DNA from: Massariosphaeria phaeospora
Taxonomy: Eukaryota; Ascomycota; Dothideomycetes; Pleosporales
Length of the DNA stretch: 64,000 nt
Direction: 5' to 3'
Assembly: GCA_011032825.1 (NCBI GenBank)
Contig: JAADJZ010000002.1
Coordinates: forward strand, 806,001 to 870,000
How positions within the stretch are numbered: the stretch's first letter is position 1; every line of letters starts with the position of its first letter. Positions 13,061-23,263 of this stretch are shown in pieces. Made by a program: the position numbers and the translations under genes. The notes beneath the pieces were generated by a model. The model was not told the origin of the DNA, ran no database searches, and worked only from the letters and a program-made list of their open reading frames with translations.

Positions 13061-14586
13061 AGCACCAACAAAGTTAGTAGAAGCAGCGTCGTACTCTTTC
13101 GTCTATTTCTTTTAGTTCTTAGTGTTTATCACGTAAGTGTTGGAGCTAGGGTCAAGAATCCATCGGTTGCTAAGCTTGTTAATATTCTCTTCTATGCTCA
13201 CTGCTGTGTAGAGGTTGCCTTCTAGCTTCATGTCGTCATCTGCGATCGTTATCGTTTCGACTTGATCGTTGTTATTATCTAGAGCGGGTTGCTCTAGGTC
13301 TTGTATTATGTACTGTACAGTGTTAGCTGTAGGTCTAGTAGAGCAGCTGCTATCGTCTATAGCAATGCTTCTTTCGTTCTTTTGCTGCTTCGCGCGCTAC
13401 TTGTCAAGCGCCTTGTTGATCTTGTTTCTTAAGTCGTTGTCGGCAGCTAGGGCAGCGTCGAGCTTCTTTTGGCCAATTGCATTAGCGTAGGCCTTTGGCC
13501 TTCGTAGGTGCTTAGTGTTAATCAACTAGCAGTTAACCCAGTAATGTTTTAAGCTACATAGGCATTTCGGTTTCGTCTTGTTGCTATTCTTGTTGCTTTT
13601 CTTGTTCTGCTGCTAAGGTTTAGCAGCGTCGAGCTTTGCAGCTATTGAGCTAAGTCCTGTCAACAACGGTAGCACACGCTTTAGGTACGTAGTAAACTTG
13701 CTAACGTAGTCTTCCACTAATGGGATAGTAGTGCTAGCATCCTCTAGGTCGATTAGAGCTCGCAGACCTGACGTACTATACTCTGGATCAATTGTTCTGC
13801 AGGCGACTAGGAAATCTTCCTGTGCCCGAGATCCCGTTGTCTTTGGAATCTCTGCGGCTATGCACATGTTGGTGATCTCTACCCAAGAGCGTAGCTACTC
13901 CTCAGCCTTCCTGCCGCGTGGCGGCGTCTGGAGGGCTTTGTATCGTGCGATAAAATCGCGTTGTCGTGTCGCGTCAGACGGTGCAAGGTGCTTCTTAAGC
14001 GTTGTCAATCGATCGTGCGGCGTGTCCTTGTTCTCGATAAAGTAAAGGTGCTTTGCAGCAATTGTCTTGCTAATCTTAGAGTTGAACTCAGCGAGAGCCT
14101 TCTTCTGACGCTTAAACTTAAGGTCCTTCCGCTCCCATCGCTCGTACTCTCACTGAAACAGCTTCTGCTGTGCTGCAGTGAGATAGGCAAGGGACGTCGC
14201 GTCATTGTTGTAATCCGTCAGTTGAAGTTCGACTGGTGCCAGTAACGTAGGCAGATCTGCTGCCTTCGTGGCAGGGTCAACGTACTGCCAGAGTTCGCTC
14301 TTCTGCGCAGTATCCTTTCGAATGAACAGCCACTTGTGCCAGTCGTCAGCTCGATCGAGGACGACGGTCACTCGGGTGACTGCAGGGTCTGATTCTGTAG
14401 TCATTGTCGATGGTGTATCGGTAGGTTGGCGGCTCCGCACAGTATGATCAATCGTGATCTCGATCGTGGGTGCCAATCAGTTGGTAGGCGGCTCCGTACA
14501 GTATGATCAATTGTTGATCTCGATCGTAGGTGCCAATCAGTTGTTGTGAGTGAGCGAGCTGTCTAGTCGCAATCCGGGCTCATAAC
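13061..14586 (-). mobile_element. Outer Copia element, gag (5') part
   Basis: Minus-strand gag remains begin at an ATG at 14476. The stretch with LDRADDWHKWLFIRKD and ELWQYVDP is the N-terminal gag region of Copia polyproteins. A stop at about 14150 interrupts it and the frame resumes to about 13613. The downstream part (ISKTIAAKHLYFIE, HDRLTTLKKHL) is clearly related to the inner element's gag at 12373-12179, so the two insertions are relatives rather than copies. This half is less degraded than the rest of the island. A 62-64 bp direct duplication of the 5' leader lies at about 14412-14539. Confidence 0.8.
14412..14539. repeat. Tandem duplication in the outer Copia leader
   Basis: Two adjacent, roughly 63 bp copies share GGCGGCTCCG, CAGTATGATCAAT, GATCTCGATCGT and GGTGCCAATCAGTTG. 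The first copy overlaps the gag start codon at 14476, so the duplication placed the leader partly in the coding region. Confidence 0.75.
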
Positions 14587-14784
14587 TGTTGCAGTGTAGA
14601 ATGCAGTGAAAACAAAAGTATTGTATATTGTTCTGTTGTGTTCGTGCTGCCCTCTCGAAGGGCCAGCAGCAGGGTCTATTTACATGACGTATCTATGATA
14701 CAGCTAAGGTAAGAGGTACTCGATAAGTGAGGAAGTAGCACTAGAACACCATTACGTGATCTGCTTCTCCTCATAACCGCTACA
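14587..14784 (-). repeat. Probable LTR of the outer Copia element
   Basis: Starts TGTTGCAGTG directly after the tRNAiMet-type primer site (14577-14586) and ends CCGCTACA, giving a TG...CA repeat of about 198 bp. The partner LTR would be left of the window, so the outer boundary and target duplication cannot be checked here. Ordinary, non-RIP base composition begins soon after it. Confidence 0.6.
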
Positions 14785-14971
14785 TTTTAGCAACAGGTAG
14801 GTTGTCTACTCTTGTCTTTAACAAAGCCCTACTGTATCTAACATACTAGGTATTGTCGTGTAGGGCTTGTAGAGGTAAGAGAAGAGAGTAAGCCTACCTA
14901 GCTGCGCATCGGAAACGAATTATGACAGGGCGGTAAGCCAGACGCCCTAGGCCGGCTATTTCGCAGCGCTT

Positions 14972-15013
<42 letters not shown>

Positions 15014-15458
15014 TACACACGCCAATAACCAACAAGCCAAACCACAATTAAGCAAGCATAAGCAACGATGGTCAAAGACACATGAAATTGGATGCCAAAG
15101 CAGTCATCTAGCTGAGTTGAGCTGTGCAGCCGTGACACCGAGAACCCCGCCGTCGTTAATCACCCACCATTGACCCTCCCCAAACCGAAACTCCGATTCA
15201 TGTAAAGCCCCACACCCCCAAAGTATCCGTTGCTACGCCACGCATGATAACGAAACTCGCCTTGAGGAAGTAGAGTGCAAGCCCAAGTGCAAGCCCAAGT
15301 GCAAGCCCAAGTGCAAGCACGGTCGGTGTAAGAAAAGCCCGGGCTGACCATCCACGCGCAAGCAAGGCAAGTAAGCAAGCAGCAAGCAAGAAGCAAGCAA
15401 GACGCAAGCAAGAAGCAAGCAAGACGCAAGCAAGCAGCAAGCAAGCAGCAAGAACGCC
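14785..15458. repeat. Gene-free interval with microsatellite and minisatellites
   Basis: Holds a (CA)n run at about 14969-15012, four copies of the 12-mer GCAAGCCCAAGT at about 15285-15325, and a (GCAA)n-derived array with interspersed GAC and GCA at about 15359-15451. The last ends only a few bases from the stop codon of the next gene. Open frames across the arrays are products of the repeats. Confidence 0.8.
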
Positions 15459-15973
15459 CTAGATGTCGGACTCGCCGGCACGGAACAGGTCATCTGCAGT
15501 GCGCAGAATATCGTCTTTCTCCTCGCCCTTGATCTTGAAATCACCGAATTCTTCGTCGTCGTCGCTGAGGTTGGCGGCGGCACGCTTCTTGGGAGCGGCG
15601 CCCTTCTGCTTCTTCGTCGGGCTGGCGTCGGCATCTCCAGTTGCGCTGGCGCCACGTTTGCCGGTGGACTTGGGCGTCGTTTTGGGTCGGCCGCCGGAGG
15701 ATCCCTTCTTCGGTGTAACGGGGGCCCCGCCGACACTCGCAGCGTGTTGTTTGAGTTTGCGCTTTATGTTGCCCATGGTGACGCTAGCAGAGCCGTGGGT
15801 GTAGCCAGTCAGGCTGGCGAGCTTGTCGATGTCGATCTAGGGGAGGCAGGGTTAGATGTGTGGGATTCGGGTATCGTGAGAGGTTGGCTTACCTTGGGCT
15901 CCGATTCCATGCACTGCCAGGCGAGCGCGAGAACCTCCATTTCGCGAGCGGAGAAGCTCACAGCTTCAGCCAT
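15459..15973 (-). CDS. Small nuclear, histone-like or Myb-like basic protein
   Basis: Two exons, 15973-15893 and 15836-15459, with a 56 bp intron (donor GTAAGC, acceptor CCTAG), give 152 residues. The N-terminus (MAEAVSFSAREMEVLALAWQ, then KLASLTGYT and NIKRKLKQH at about residues 30-55) resembles a small family of fungal proteins with a helical, SANT/Myb-like domain. The rest is lysine-, serine- and alanine-rich with KKxK nuclear-localisation-type motifs (PTKKQKGAAPKKR) and an acidic patch (DDDEEFGDF). Nuclear or chromatin location is inferred from this composition; no enzymatic motif is present. An in-frame ATG at 16021 exists but would add a hydrophobic stretch not expected for the family. 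Confidence 0.75.
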
Positions 15974-16739
15974 GTTGATGATTGGGTAGAGGAGGTGGGA
16001 TAGTGTAGAAAGAGTGGGCAAAAAAGCTTTCCAAGCAGGAGGGTTGATGGTCGCTGTTGGAAGTGGGGTGGAAGAAGAAAGAAGAAAGAGAGGCGAAAGA
16101 GCAGCGATGGCTTTACTTTATATGCCAAGCCGCCCCCCCAAGAGCGGTGAAATTGGCAGATAAGAGGTCCTTTCTAAGAAACCAGTGAGGACAGGGAGAC
16201 TCACCGCAACCAAGGTGAAAAGTGGTGAAAATCCATTTTTTTACCTTTTGATTGGTCTTGCGCTGCTATTATTGGCGACAAAGCCTGGCAAAACCGGACA
16301 TTAAGCTGTGTGGTGAAAAACGACCTGTCGCCTACAGCGCTCTTACAACGCGTACCTATTCACGAAACCACGTGACGTCCATTGACCCATCCCCGTACTT
16401 CGGAGCCAAACAGAATGCGGGGTCCGGACCAATAAAATGATACCAGCTTGCACATGCGAGATGCGCCGATACACTGAGAAGATTGCACCGAAGATTGTAG
16501 CCTTGTCGCCTGTCGCCTGTCGCCTGTCGCCTGTCACCTTGTCGCCTTGTCGCATTGTCCCATTGTCGTACAGTTGACTAGTAGCCTGCCAGGGTGCCTG
16601 GTCGCGAGCCAACAGTAGACACAGCCGACGCAATTCACTCGCCTGTTAAGGAGTCTCGAGTTCTTCGTGTTGAGCAGGCACATCACAGCGCAGAGGGTGA
16701 GCTAGCATAGGCATGGGAAGGCGCAGTAACAACCAGCCT
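15974..16739. repeat. Intergenic region with a 7-mer minisatellite
   Basis: Between the converging 5' side of the small nuclear protein and the 3' end of the PIG-U gene. At 16502-16565 there is a run of GTCGCCT units decaying into GTCGCAT and GTCCCAT. No convincing gene was seen. Confidence 0.7.
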
Positions 16740-18163
16740 TCATATTCGTTTTACCTCTTTACCCCGCAATTCGGGCCTGTCCACATCTAATTCATCTCGC
16801 AATGCGGCGTATAATGAGTCGCCAACGATCACAGATAGTCCCAGGCTCCACACCAATGTGATTGCGTAGAAGAAGTTGGCATTCCCGGAGCCGGCATATA
16901 TCCAAAGGTGATAGAAGGCCGGCCCTAGGAATGACGTATACAGTATGCTAGATGATGCTAGGAAGGTGTATCGCATCACTGCGAGAGTTAGTTGGGCATA
17001 TGGTTCGCATAAAGGCATATACTGACCGGGAAACAGGTGTCGGAACAATGGCACCAGCGATAGATATAGGGAGGCGTCGGCGATGCTGGGATACGGCGTA
17101 AAGATTGCAAAGATGCCGGTCAACGTAGTAGCAACGAACAGGGGCTGTCTATACAGCCGTATCGTTAGGCCGGGCATGTATGAGGCCACATGGAGCCAAA
17201 AGACGCCCAAGAAGAACTCTCGGAATGAATCGAACATTTCGGTGAAAAAGTACCACCAAAGACCCACATTGGGTGTTAGATCCGGAAGTAGGAGCCGCAC
17301 ACCGTACGTCGCAGCAAGAAAGTCCCATGAGCCTGTGAGCACTGCCGAGACAACCAGTAGCGCTCCGGAGGCCACTGCCAAGCCCAGTGTGTGAAGAATG
17401 GCGAACATCCAAGGATTTGGTGCGTGCTTCGTTCTGGCTGTACGAGTGTCATAGCAGAGAAGGGCAAGCGGCGGGAAGAGAAGAATCGGGTGGAGGGCAA
17501 GGTATGAGGCGAAAGAGATAGCTAATATAAAAGTGATGCTGGCGCCTTGAGACGCTTTTGCCATGGCAGTCAGAATGCAGAGATTGGTCAAGGCCGAGGT
17601 CGAGCGGGCAACACAGGTTGCGACGGTGAAGGGATTGAAGAGGAAGCTAATGCAGTTAGCGCAGTAGACAGAAGCCGTGTGTTATGCCTACCCAGCTGCG
17701 ATTGCGGCGCTGCTCCAGCGCAGGTCCTTTCGCGAAGACGTGAAGAGGCGCGTAACTGCCGCCTGCCCACTCTCGGCCACTTGGGCCAATGCATACGCAC
17801 TCAGCAGGTCAACCACGGTGAAGACGACATTTGTAGCGAACGGGTGGTACGACGGGTTCGGGAGGAGCGAGAACAGCGGGAGGAGAAGCGGGGCCTGGTG
17901 GAAGACGCCGCCGTCGTAGGGCGAGACATTGTGCGTGTAGAGGAAGAGGCCCTCTTGGACTGAAGGCATAGTCAGCGGCCATTCTGGATGCAGCTGGAGG
18001 TGAAGGTGGGGCAATTCGCACGTCTCTTGAAGCTCGTCACCGGCGTGGACACTTCGACGCGGCCAGCGAGGAGGCTCGGTAACGACGGGAAGGCAGTGAA
18101 CAGCAGCAGTCGCACTGCGGCAGCAACCCCGAAGAGCAGTGCCTGCTGTTGATCAAGCGCCAT
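16740..18163 (-). CDS. GAB1: GPI transamidase subunit PIG-U/Gab1
   Basis: Four exons, 18163-18022, 17959-17692, 17646-17027 and 16978-16740, give 422 residues. The product is a multi-pass ER membrane protein of the GPI-transamidase complex, which attaches GPI anchors to proteins. Family hallmarks: TSFKRLQEGLFLYTHNVSPY formed across the first splice, then HQAPLLLPLF, then LFNPFTVATC after the second splice, and GPAFYHLWIYAGSGNANFFY near the C-terminus. The third intron (17026-16979, 48 bp, branch CTAAC, acceptor CGCAG) is divisible by three and lacks a stop; removing it restores the family-typical HLFPVMRYTF. Divergent from Pescadillo across 251 bp. Confidence 0.92.
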
Positions 18164-18414
18164 GCAGCCACGGGGGATCAGACGGCCGGCGACAGAGGCG
18201 GGGCGTCCGACGAGCAGTCTGGCATGCTCTTGGTGTTGACCTGACTGGAGTGTGCCTGAGGTGTGGACCTGCACGCCAAGCCGGCGTCCGGACAAACTTT
18301 ACGCCTATTCCTCGGCCAAAATTGCTTGCTCGAACTTTTTTCTGTCCCGCAGCGCAGAGTCGAGGGAGAGTGCAATCGCCCGACTTCTGCATTCCGACTT
18401 CCCATACCCTCAAG
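18164..18414. promoter_or_regulatory. Bidirectional promoter between PIG-U and Pescadillo genes
   Basis: 251 bp separating two divergent housekeeping start codons; it must contain both promoters. GC-rich, with no TATA box seen. Confidence 0.6.
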
Positions 18415-20555
18415 ATGGGTCGCATCAAGAAGAAAGGTATTGTTCATCTTTCGCGAGCGCTTGCCATTGCTAACAGGCGACAGGCACCGCCGGCGCCGCC
18501 AAAAACTACATCACCCGCACACGCGCCGTGAAGAAGCTGCAGATTTCGCTCCCAGATTTCCGGCGATTATGTATCTTCAAGGGTCAGTTCCCGACCGCGT
18601 GACGGACACGGCAACTTGTACCTGACGTGACATCAGGCATCTACCCTCGCGAGCCCCGCAACAAGAAAAAGGTGTCCAAGGGCTCGACCGCGGCGACGAC
18701 CTACTACTACACCAAAGACATACAGTATCTGCTCCATGAGCCGCTGCTTACCAAGTTCCGCGAGCACAAGTCTGTGGCAAAGAAGATCGGCAAGGCGCTG
18801 GGCCGGGGTGAGGCTGGGGATGCTGCGCGACTGGAGAAAAATTTGATGCCGAAGCTCAAGCTCGACCACATTATCAAGGAGCGCTATCCCACCTTTGTCG
18901 ATGCGTTAAGAGACCTGGACGACGCCCTCTCGATGCTGTTCCTCTTCGCCAACTTGCCATCGAGCGACCACATACCTGCCAAAACCATCGCCCTTTGCCA
19001 GCGTCTCTGCCACGAGTTCGAGCACTACCTCATCATCTCCCACTCGCTGCGCAAATCCTTTTTGTCTATCAAGGGCATCTACTACCAGGCGACCATCCAA
19101 GGACAGGACATCCTCTGGCTCGTCCCATATCGCTTCGTGCAGAGGACGGCTGGTGACATCGACTTTCGCATTATGGGTACCTTCGTCGAGTTCTACACTA
19201 CACTGCTGGGTTTCGTCAACTACCGACTATATACGTCGCTTGGTCTAGTGTACCCTCCCAAATTCAACGCCAAGAGCGACGAAGAGGGTGGAGAGCTGGG
19301 CGCTTTCCAGCTAGAGGGCTTGAGTCTTACGAATGGCGAAGAGACTACTAACGGAGAGCAAGCCAAACCTGCGTCAGCCGAAGCCCAGGCGGTTGCAGAC
19401 CAGGTGGCAGCCCTAGTAGACCCCGACGAGCAGGATACTACTGCCAGTGCTCAAGTCGACGAACTGGATAACACCGACGCGATCGACAAGTTTGAGACTA
19501 CAGCCCCAGACGCCGACGTCCTCCCCCAGCCACAAGCGAGCAGTGCCGAAGTAGCTTCTCTGTTTGCTTCTTTCACCTTCTACCTATCTCGTGAAACGCC
19601 GCGTGCGCCCCTTGAGTTTCTACTCAAAGCTTTTGGCTGTAAGAGGGTTGGCTGGGATGGAACCCTGGGCGATGGCGCTTTTACAACGAACGAGTCGGAT
19701 CCTTCGATTACCCACCAGATCATAGACCGACCTGCACCCGCCAACGACTCGCTTCCTGAGGTTGCCGAAGCGACCAAGGAAGATGGTGCCACTCCAAAAG
19801 CACAATGGCCGAGATCGACGATGCCCGGAAGAACTTATGTACAGCCGCAATGGGTCTGGGACTGCATAAATCAGAGCAAGCTTCTTCGTCCTGACTTGTA
19901 TGGACCTGGTGCTGAGCTTCCACCCCATCTTAGCCCCTGGATCAAACCAAAGAAGGGTGAGTATGATCCAATGGTTCCTCTCGCAGCACAAGAGCTTGAA
20001 GGCGAGGCAGAAGCGTTCGAAGACGAGGAGGAAGACATCGACGACGAAGACGTCATGTTGTCCGATGATGAGGCTCCGGTCATTAATGGCAAAGACGACA
20101 TGGCGGCCATTGTTGATCGTGATAACTCAGTGGAGGTGGGAGAGGGTATGGATGTTGCCACGTCAGATTCCGAGGACGAAGAAGACGATGATGCAGGCGC
20201 GGCCGCCGATGATTGGGACGGCTTTGACTCTGATGCCGAGTCTGATGTCTCCGACGGCGAAGTTACACGTAGGCGGCATCAACGTGAGCTTGAAGCCGAG
20301 GCAACGGGTGTTGCGCCTGAGCCTGTGATTGAGACAAACAGGACCAAGAATGCTGCCATCCGCAAAAAGGCGGACAAGAAGCGTAGAGAGGAGGAGGAGG
20401 AGCGGGCTAGGCAAAAGATGATGTTGTCGAACAAGAAGAGGAAGCTTCTTACACGAATCGAGCATGGCACCAACAAGCGCGATGCTGAATCGGAAAAGCT
20501 GAGGAAGAAGCGCAGAAAGGTTGAGAAAGCCAAACAGGCTGCTGATGCTCTATAG
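18415..20555 (+). CDS. NOP7: Pescadillo homologue, ribosome biogenesis factor
   Basis: Exons 18415-18436, 18484-18582 and 18637-20555 give 679 residues. The start MGRIKKKG, the exon-2 segment with [13 protein letters not shown] and [13 protein letters not shown], and GIYPREP in exon 3 are the conserved Pescadillo N-terminus. A BRCT domain lies at about residues 343-460 ([15 protein letters not shown] through the conserved [11 protein letters not shown]). A long acidic stretch and a lysine-rich coiled tail follow, with nuclear-localisation-like KKRR motifs. In yeast Nop7 acts with Erb1 and Ytm1 in 60S subunit maturation in the nucleolus. Both introns (47 and 54 bp) interrupt glycine codons. 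Length is normal for the family. Confidence 0.96.
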
Positions 20556-21372
20556 CGGCTCAAAAGTCATTGCGGCGTTCAGTCTGGCTGGTGTTCTTGG
20601 AGTCTTGCGCGGGATATTCCAGAATTCCATATCTTTTCCAGCCATATATTCAACGGCCTGGTCTATCGATGCAAGCTGCACATAGACCTGGACACTGACA
20701 CAGCCATTGAGTGTGTTTCTGTCCCATTAGGTACGTGACCAGGGGTAGTGGAGGATTGTGGCGCAAGCAGCACCCGTTAAACGAATGAGTCAACGAAATA
20801 TTTGAGCTTCTTAAAGTCCAGTCACATCCACCTCCGAACCATCCCATCAACACTCCGTTTTCATTACAACCGCGAAATATTATATTGTAGCTCTACCGTT
20901 ATCCTCGTCGCTTCAAACTATTTGCATAATCATGGCGGTGTAATAGCGCATCATCCAGACATGCAGAAATAAACTCTCTGCAAGCGCTTTCGCGCTTTCG
21001 AGCTAATAACTATGTCGTAAATAAGGCATTCACCCTGGCGTTCAGGGTGCTGTTCGTCTTGGTAGGAGACTGTTTGCCACCCGCCTATGCGCTTCCGAAT
21101 AATAGCAACAAACTGACTAATTTCATACCAGGTGTTGGACAATGACCATTGTGAACAATCCTGGAAAATAGTTTATTGCCTTCCGACCCGCAGGAGTCCT
21201 AGGGAATGCGCGCTGCCGAAACGCTACCGAGAACCACTTCGCCAAGAGCACGGATGGGTGAAAAATTTGCTGCACAACCTTATTTTGTAGGGCAAATTTT
21301 TTCCCAAGTGAAACCGTCTTGCTGTTTCACAATAAGACTTGACTGATGATTGGCTACAGAACGACGGAAAAC
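20556..21372. other. Intergenic, no gene seen
   Basis: 3' flank of Pescadillo and distal upstream region of the next gene. Short open frames on both strands show no family resemblance. Confidence 0.6.
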
Positions 21373-21492
21373 GGCACTATTGTGGGCGAAAAACAATAGC
21401 AACGTCACGTGCCCGTCTATCCACTTCCAACCACAATAGCTGCTATTGTGCATCACTCGACAATAGGGCCGGACCAGACTAGGTGTATATAA
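21373..21492 (+). promoter_or_regulatory. Promoter with five ACAATAG motifs, an E-box and a TATA box
   Basis: ACAATAG or its complement CTATTGT occurs at 21377-21383, 21393-21399, 21433-21439, 21443-21449 and 21460-21466. The third and fourth form a perfect palindrome (CACAATAGC, T, GCTATTGTG). A CACGTG E-box is at about 21406-21411 and TATATAA at about 21485. The ACAAT core is the type of site bound by HMG-box (Sox, Rox1, MAT-HMG) factors; the actual binder is unknown. Confidence 0.6.
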
Positions 21493-21668
21493 GTTCCGCC
21501 GCCAGCCATTTCAAACCTTCAAACCTACATCTCCGAAGACATACTCGACTCAACCTCTACGAAGCTCACTGTATACATCAAATCCCACTTCACGCCTCAC
21601 CCCTCTATCTCCCAACACCTCCTCAACCCGCCCAAGACGTCCAGAGCCTCATCCTCCACCTATCAAAA

Positions 21669-22493
21669 ATGGCACTCATCCAGCTCCTCCCGACCCTCTC
21701 CCCCGAACTCCGCAACATGGTCTACGCCTCCACCATCAACCCCTCCAACCCACGCACATCCGCCGGCCTCCCCTTCCCCTCGAAAACCTACTCCTGCCGC
21801 CACACCACCACCACCATCACGCCCCTGCACCGCGGCAACCCAAGCCTACTCGCCCTGCCCCGCGAATCCGTGCTCGAAGCAGCCGAATACGCCTCCTGGG
21901 TGCGCGCCCACGCCACCACGCTGCACATCGCCATCGTCTTCTCGGGCCACCTGCACACGTTCGAGCCCGCGGACTGGGCGCGGAAAATGGAGGCGCATTT
22001 GCGTAAGCTGGCGAGGCTGCATCCTTGGCTGAGGAAAGTGGCGGCTTATGATGTGTGTGTGAGCTGGGAGCCCGATATGGCGGGTACGCTGAGGGCCAGG
22101 AAGTGGAAGGTTGCGGGGGAGGTTGTTGAGGGCATGGTGAGGGTGCTGGTGGGTCAAAGGAATGAAGTGGCTTTGAGGGGCAAGGGGGAATTGAAGGTTG
22201 CGTTGTTTTTTGAAGAGGGCGCTGTGGAGAAGGTACATCGGTTGTGTGCGAAGCCGATGGGGCTGGGCCTGTTCTTTGCGCTTCCGTTTGCAAGCTACGA
22301 GCCGGGTTTCAAGACGCAGGCAAGAGAGACGTGGGTTGTAAGGAGGGGGTGTATGGGGAAGGGGGTTGAGGGGACCAATGGCGAGCTGGTTATGAGGAAG
22401 GTGGTGCGTGGAGGGGCGGTGGTGGAGAGTGCGATTGGAGACGTGGAGAATCGGCGGATTGAGGGGCTTGTGCGGGAGTGTATTGGGAACTAG
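21669..22493 (+). CDS. Uncharacterised protein with F-box/2EXR-like N-terminus
   Basis: Single exon, 274 residues from the ATG at 21669. The N-terminal MALIQLLPTLSPELRNMVY resembles the LPxELRNxIY segment common in Dothideomycete F-box-like and 2EXR-domain proteins. The middle holds a tryptophan-rich part (FEPADWARKMEAHLRKLARLHPWLR). No catalytic motif was recognised. An upstream in-frame ATG at 21483 would add 62 residues, but it coincides with the TATA element, so I use 21669. The promoter carries the repeated ACAATAG motifs noted separately. The function is unknown. Confidence 0.7.
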   Translation: MALIQLLPTLSPELRNMVYASTINPSNPRTSAGLPFPSKTYSCRHTTTTITPLHRGNPSLLALPRESVLEAAEYASWVRAHATTLHIAIVFSGHLHTFEPADWARKMEAHLRKLARLHPWLRKVAAYDVCVSWEPDMAGTLRARKWKVAGEVVEGMVRVLVGQRNEVALRGKGELKVALFFEEGAVEKVHRLCAKPMGLGLFFALPFASYEPGFKTQARETWVVRRGCMGKGVEGTNGELVMRKVVRGGAVVESAIGDVENRRIEGLVRECIGN

Positions 22494-22647
22494 CTTTTGT
22501 TGTCTCAGCTAGGCGTGGACGGGAGGCATTCATCATGGGCAAAACATGGCGTTGGAATAGATAGGTAGCCCTAATGCAGGCTACGGCTTTTGATTTGATA
22601 GAGATGATATACATGAAAGTGCACGAGCATTAGGCATATGGGGTCCG

Positions 22648-22682
22648 CCAGCCCAGCCCAGCCCAGCCCAGCCCAGCCCAGC
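22648..22682. repeat. CAGCC pentanucleotide microsatellite
   Basis: Six to seven tandem CAGCC units (scoring as CCAGC in other phase) immediately downstream of the stop codon of the secreted-protein gene that ends at 22694. Confidence 0.85.
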
Positions 22683-22693
22683 TCCGCTCCATC

Positions 22694-23263
22694 TCAGTAG
22701 TAAACACGCTTTTCCAGCCCAATCAAGCCCTCCGGAAAGCCTTCCTCCTCCATCTTGCTCACAACCTCCTTCACCTGCTCCATCTTCGCGCTGCCCACCC
22801 CACCCGCCAACCGCTCATCGCCCAGCCCATCCTTCGCAGCACCCGCCACAACCGCCGTCCCAACCACAGCGTTCGCACTGGCCGCCTGCGCCCCGCCCGT
22901 GAAACACTTGATGCCGCCAAACGTCGGCGGCGACGCGCCCACGCCGGGAAACCGCACCGTTTGCACTTCCTTGCCCGCGCACGTCGCCTTTTCGTACAGG
23001 ATGCAGTAGCCGCCGGGGTCCGGGCCGATGGATTGAGGTGCCTTGGAGCCGGTGCCGGGGATGCGGCACGAGTCCGAGGGCGCGACCCAGCCGCAGTCGC
23101 CGCGGAAGTTGGGTGAGGTGCAGATGTAGACGGCGCCGGGGAGGCCGCGGCGGTGGAGTTGGGTGTTGGTGGGTGAGGTTGGGAGAGCGATGGTGGGGGA
23201 GATGAGGGTTAGGAGGAGGGCGAGGTAGAGGGCGATGATGGGGAATGTGGGACGGTAGTCCAT
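22694..23263 (-). CDS. Secreted protein with a crystallin-like cysteine pattern
   Basis: Single exon, 189 residues from the ATG at 23263 (an in-frame ATG at 23299 would add 12). A signal peptide is clear (MDYRPTFPIIALYLALLLTL, then ISPTIALP), followed by a dibasic, Kex2-type site (HRR). The mature part has GAVYICTSPNFRGDCGW, SDSCRIP, GGYCILYEKATC and IKCFTGG, a cysteine and aromatic spacing I associate with small beta/gamma-crystallin-like secreted proteins of Dothideomycetes. An Ala/Gly-rich region and an acidic helical tail follow. Likely exported to the cell wall or host interface; no enzyme motif. The upstream region holds imperfect repeats of GGTAGTATGCCGTGG. Confidence 0.7.
   Translation of the reverse strand: MDYRPTFPIIALYLALLLTLISPTIALPTSPTNTQLHRRGLPGAVYICTSPNFRGDCGWVAPSDSCRIPGTGSKAPQSIGPDPGGYCILYEKATCAGKEVQTVRFPGVGASPPTFGGIKCFTGGAQAASANAVVGTAVVAGAAKDGLGDERLAGGVGSAKMEQVKEVVSKMEEEGFPEGLIGLEKRVYY

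Noticed and set aside
15160..15736. Long minus-strand frames with leucine/cysteine or alanine runs
   Set aside because: The periodic peptides come from the 12-mer minisatellites and overlap the well-supported small nuclear protein in another frame.
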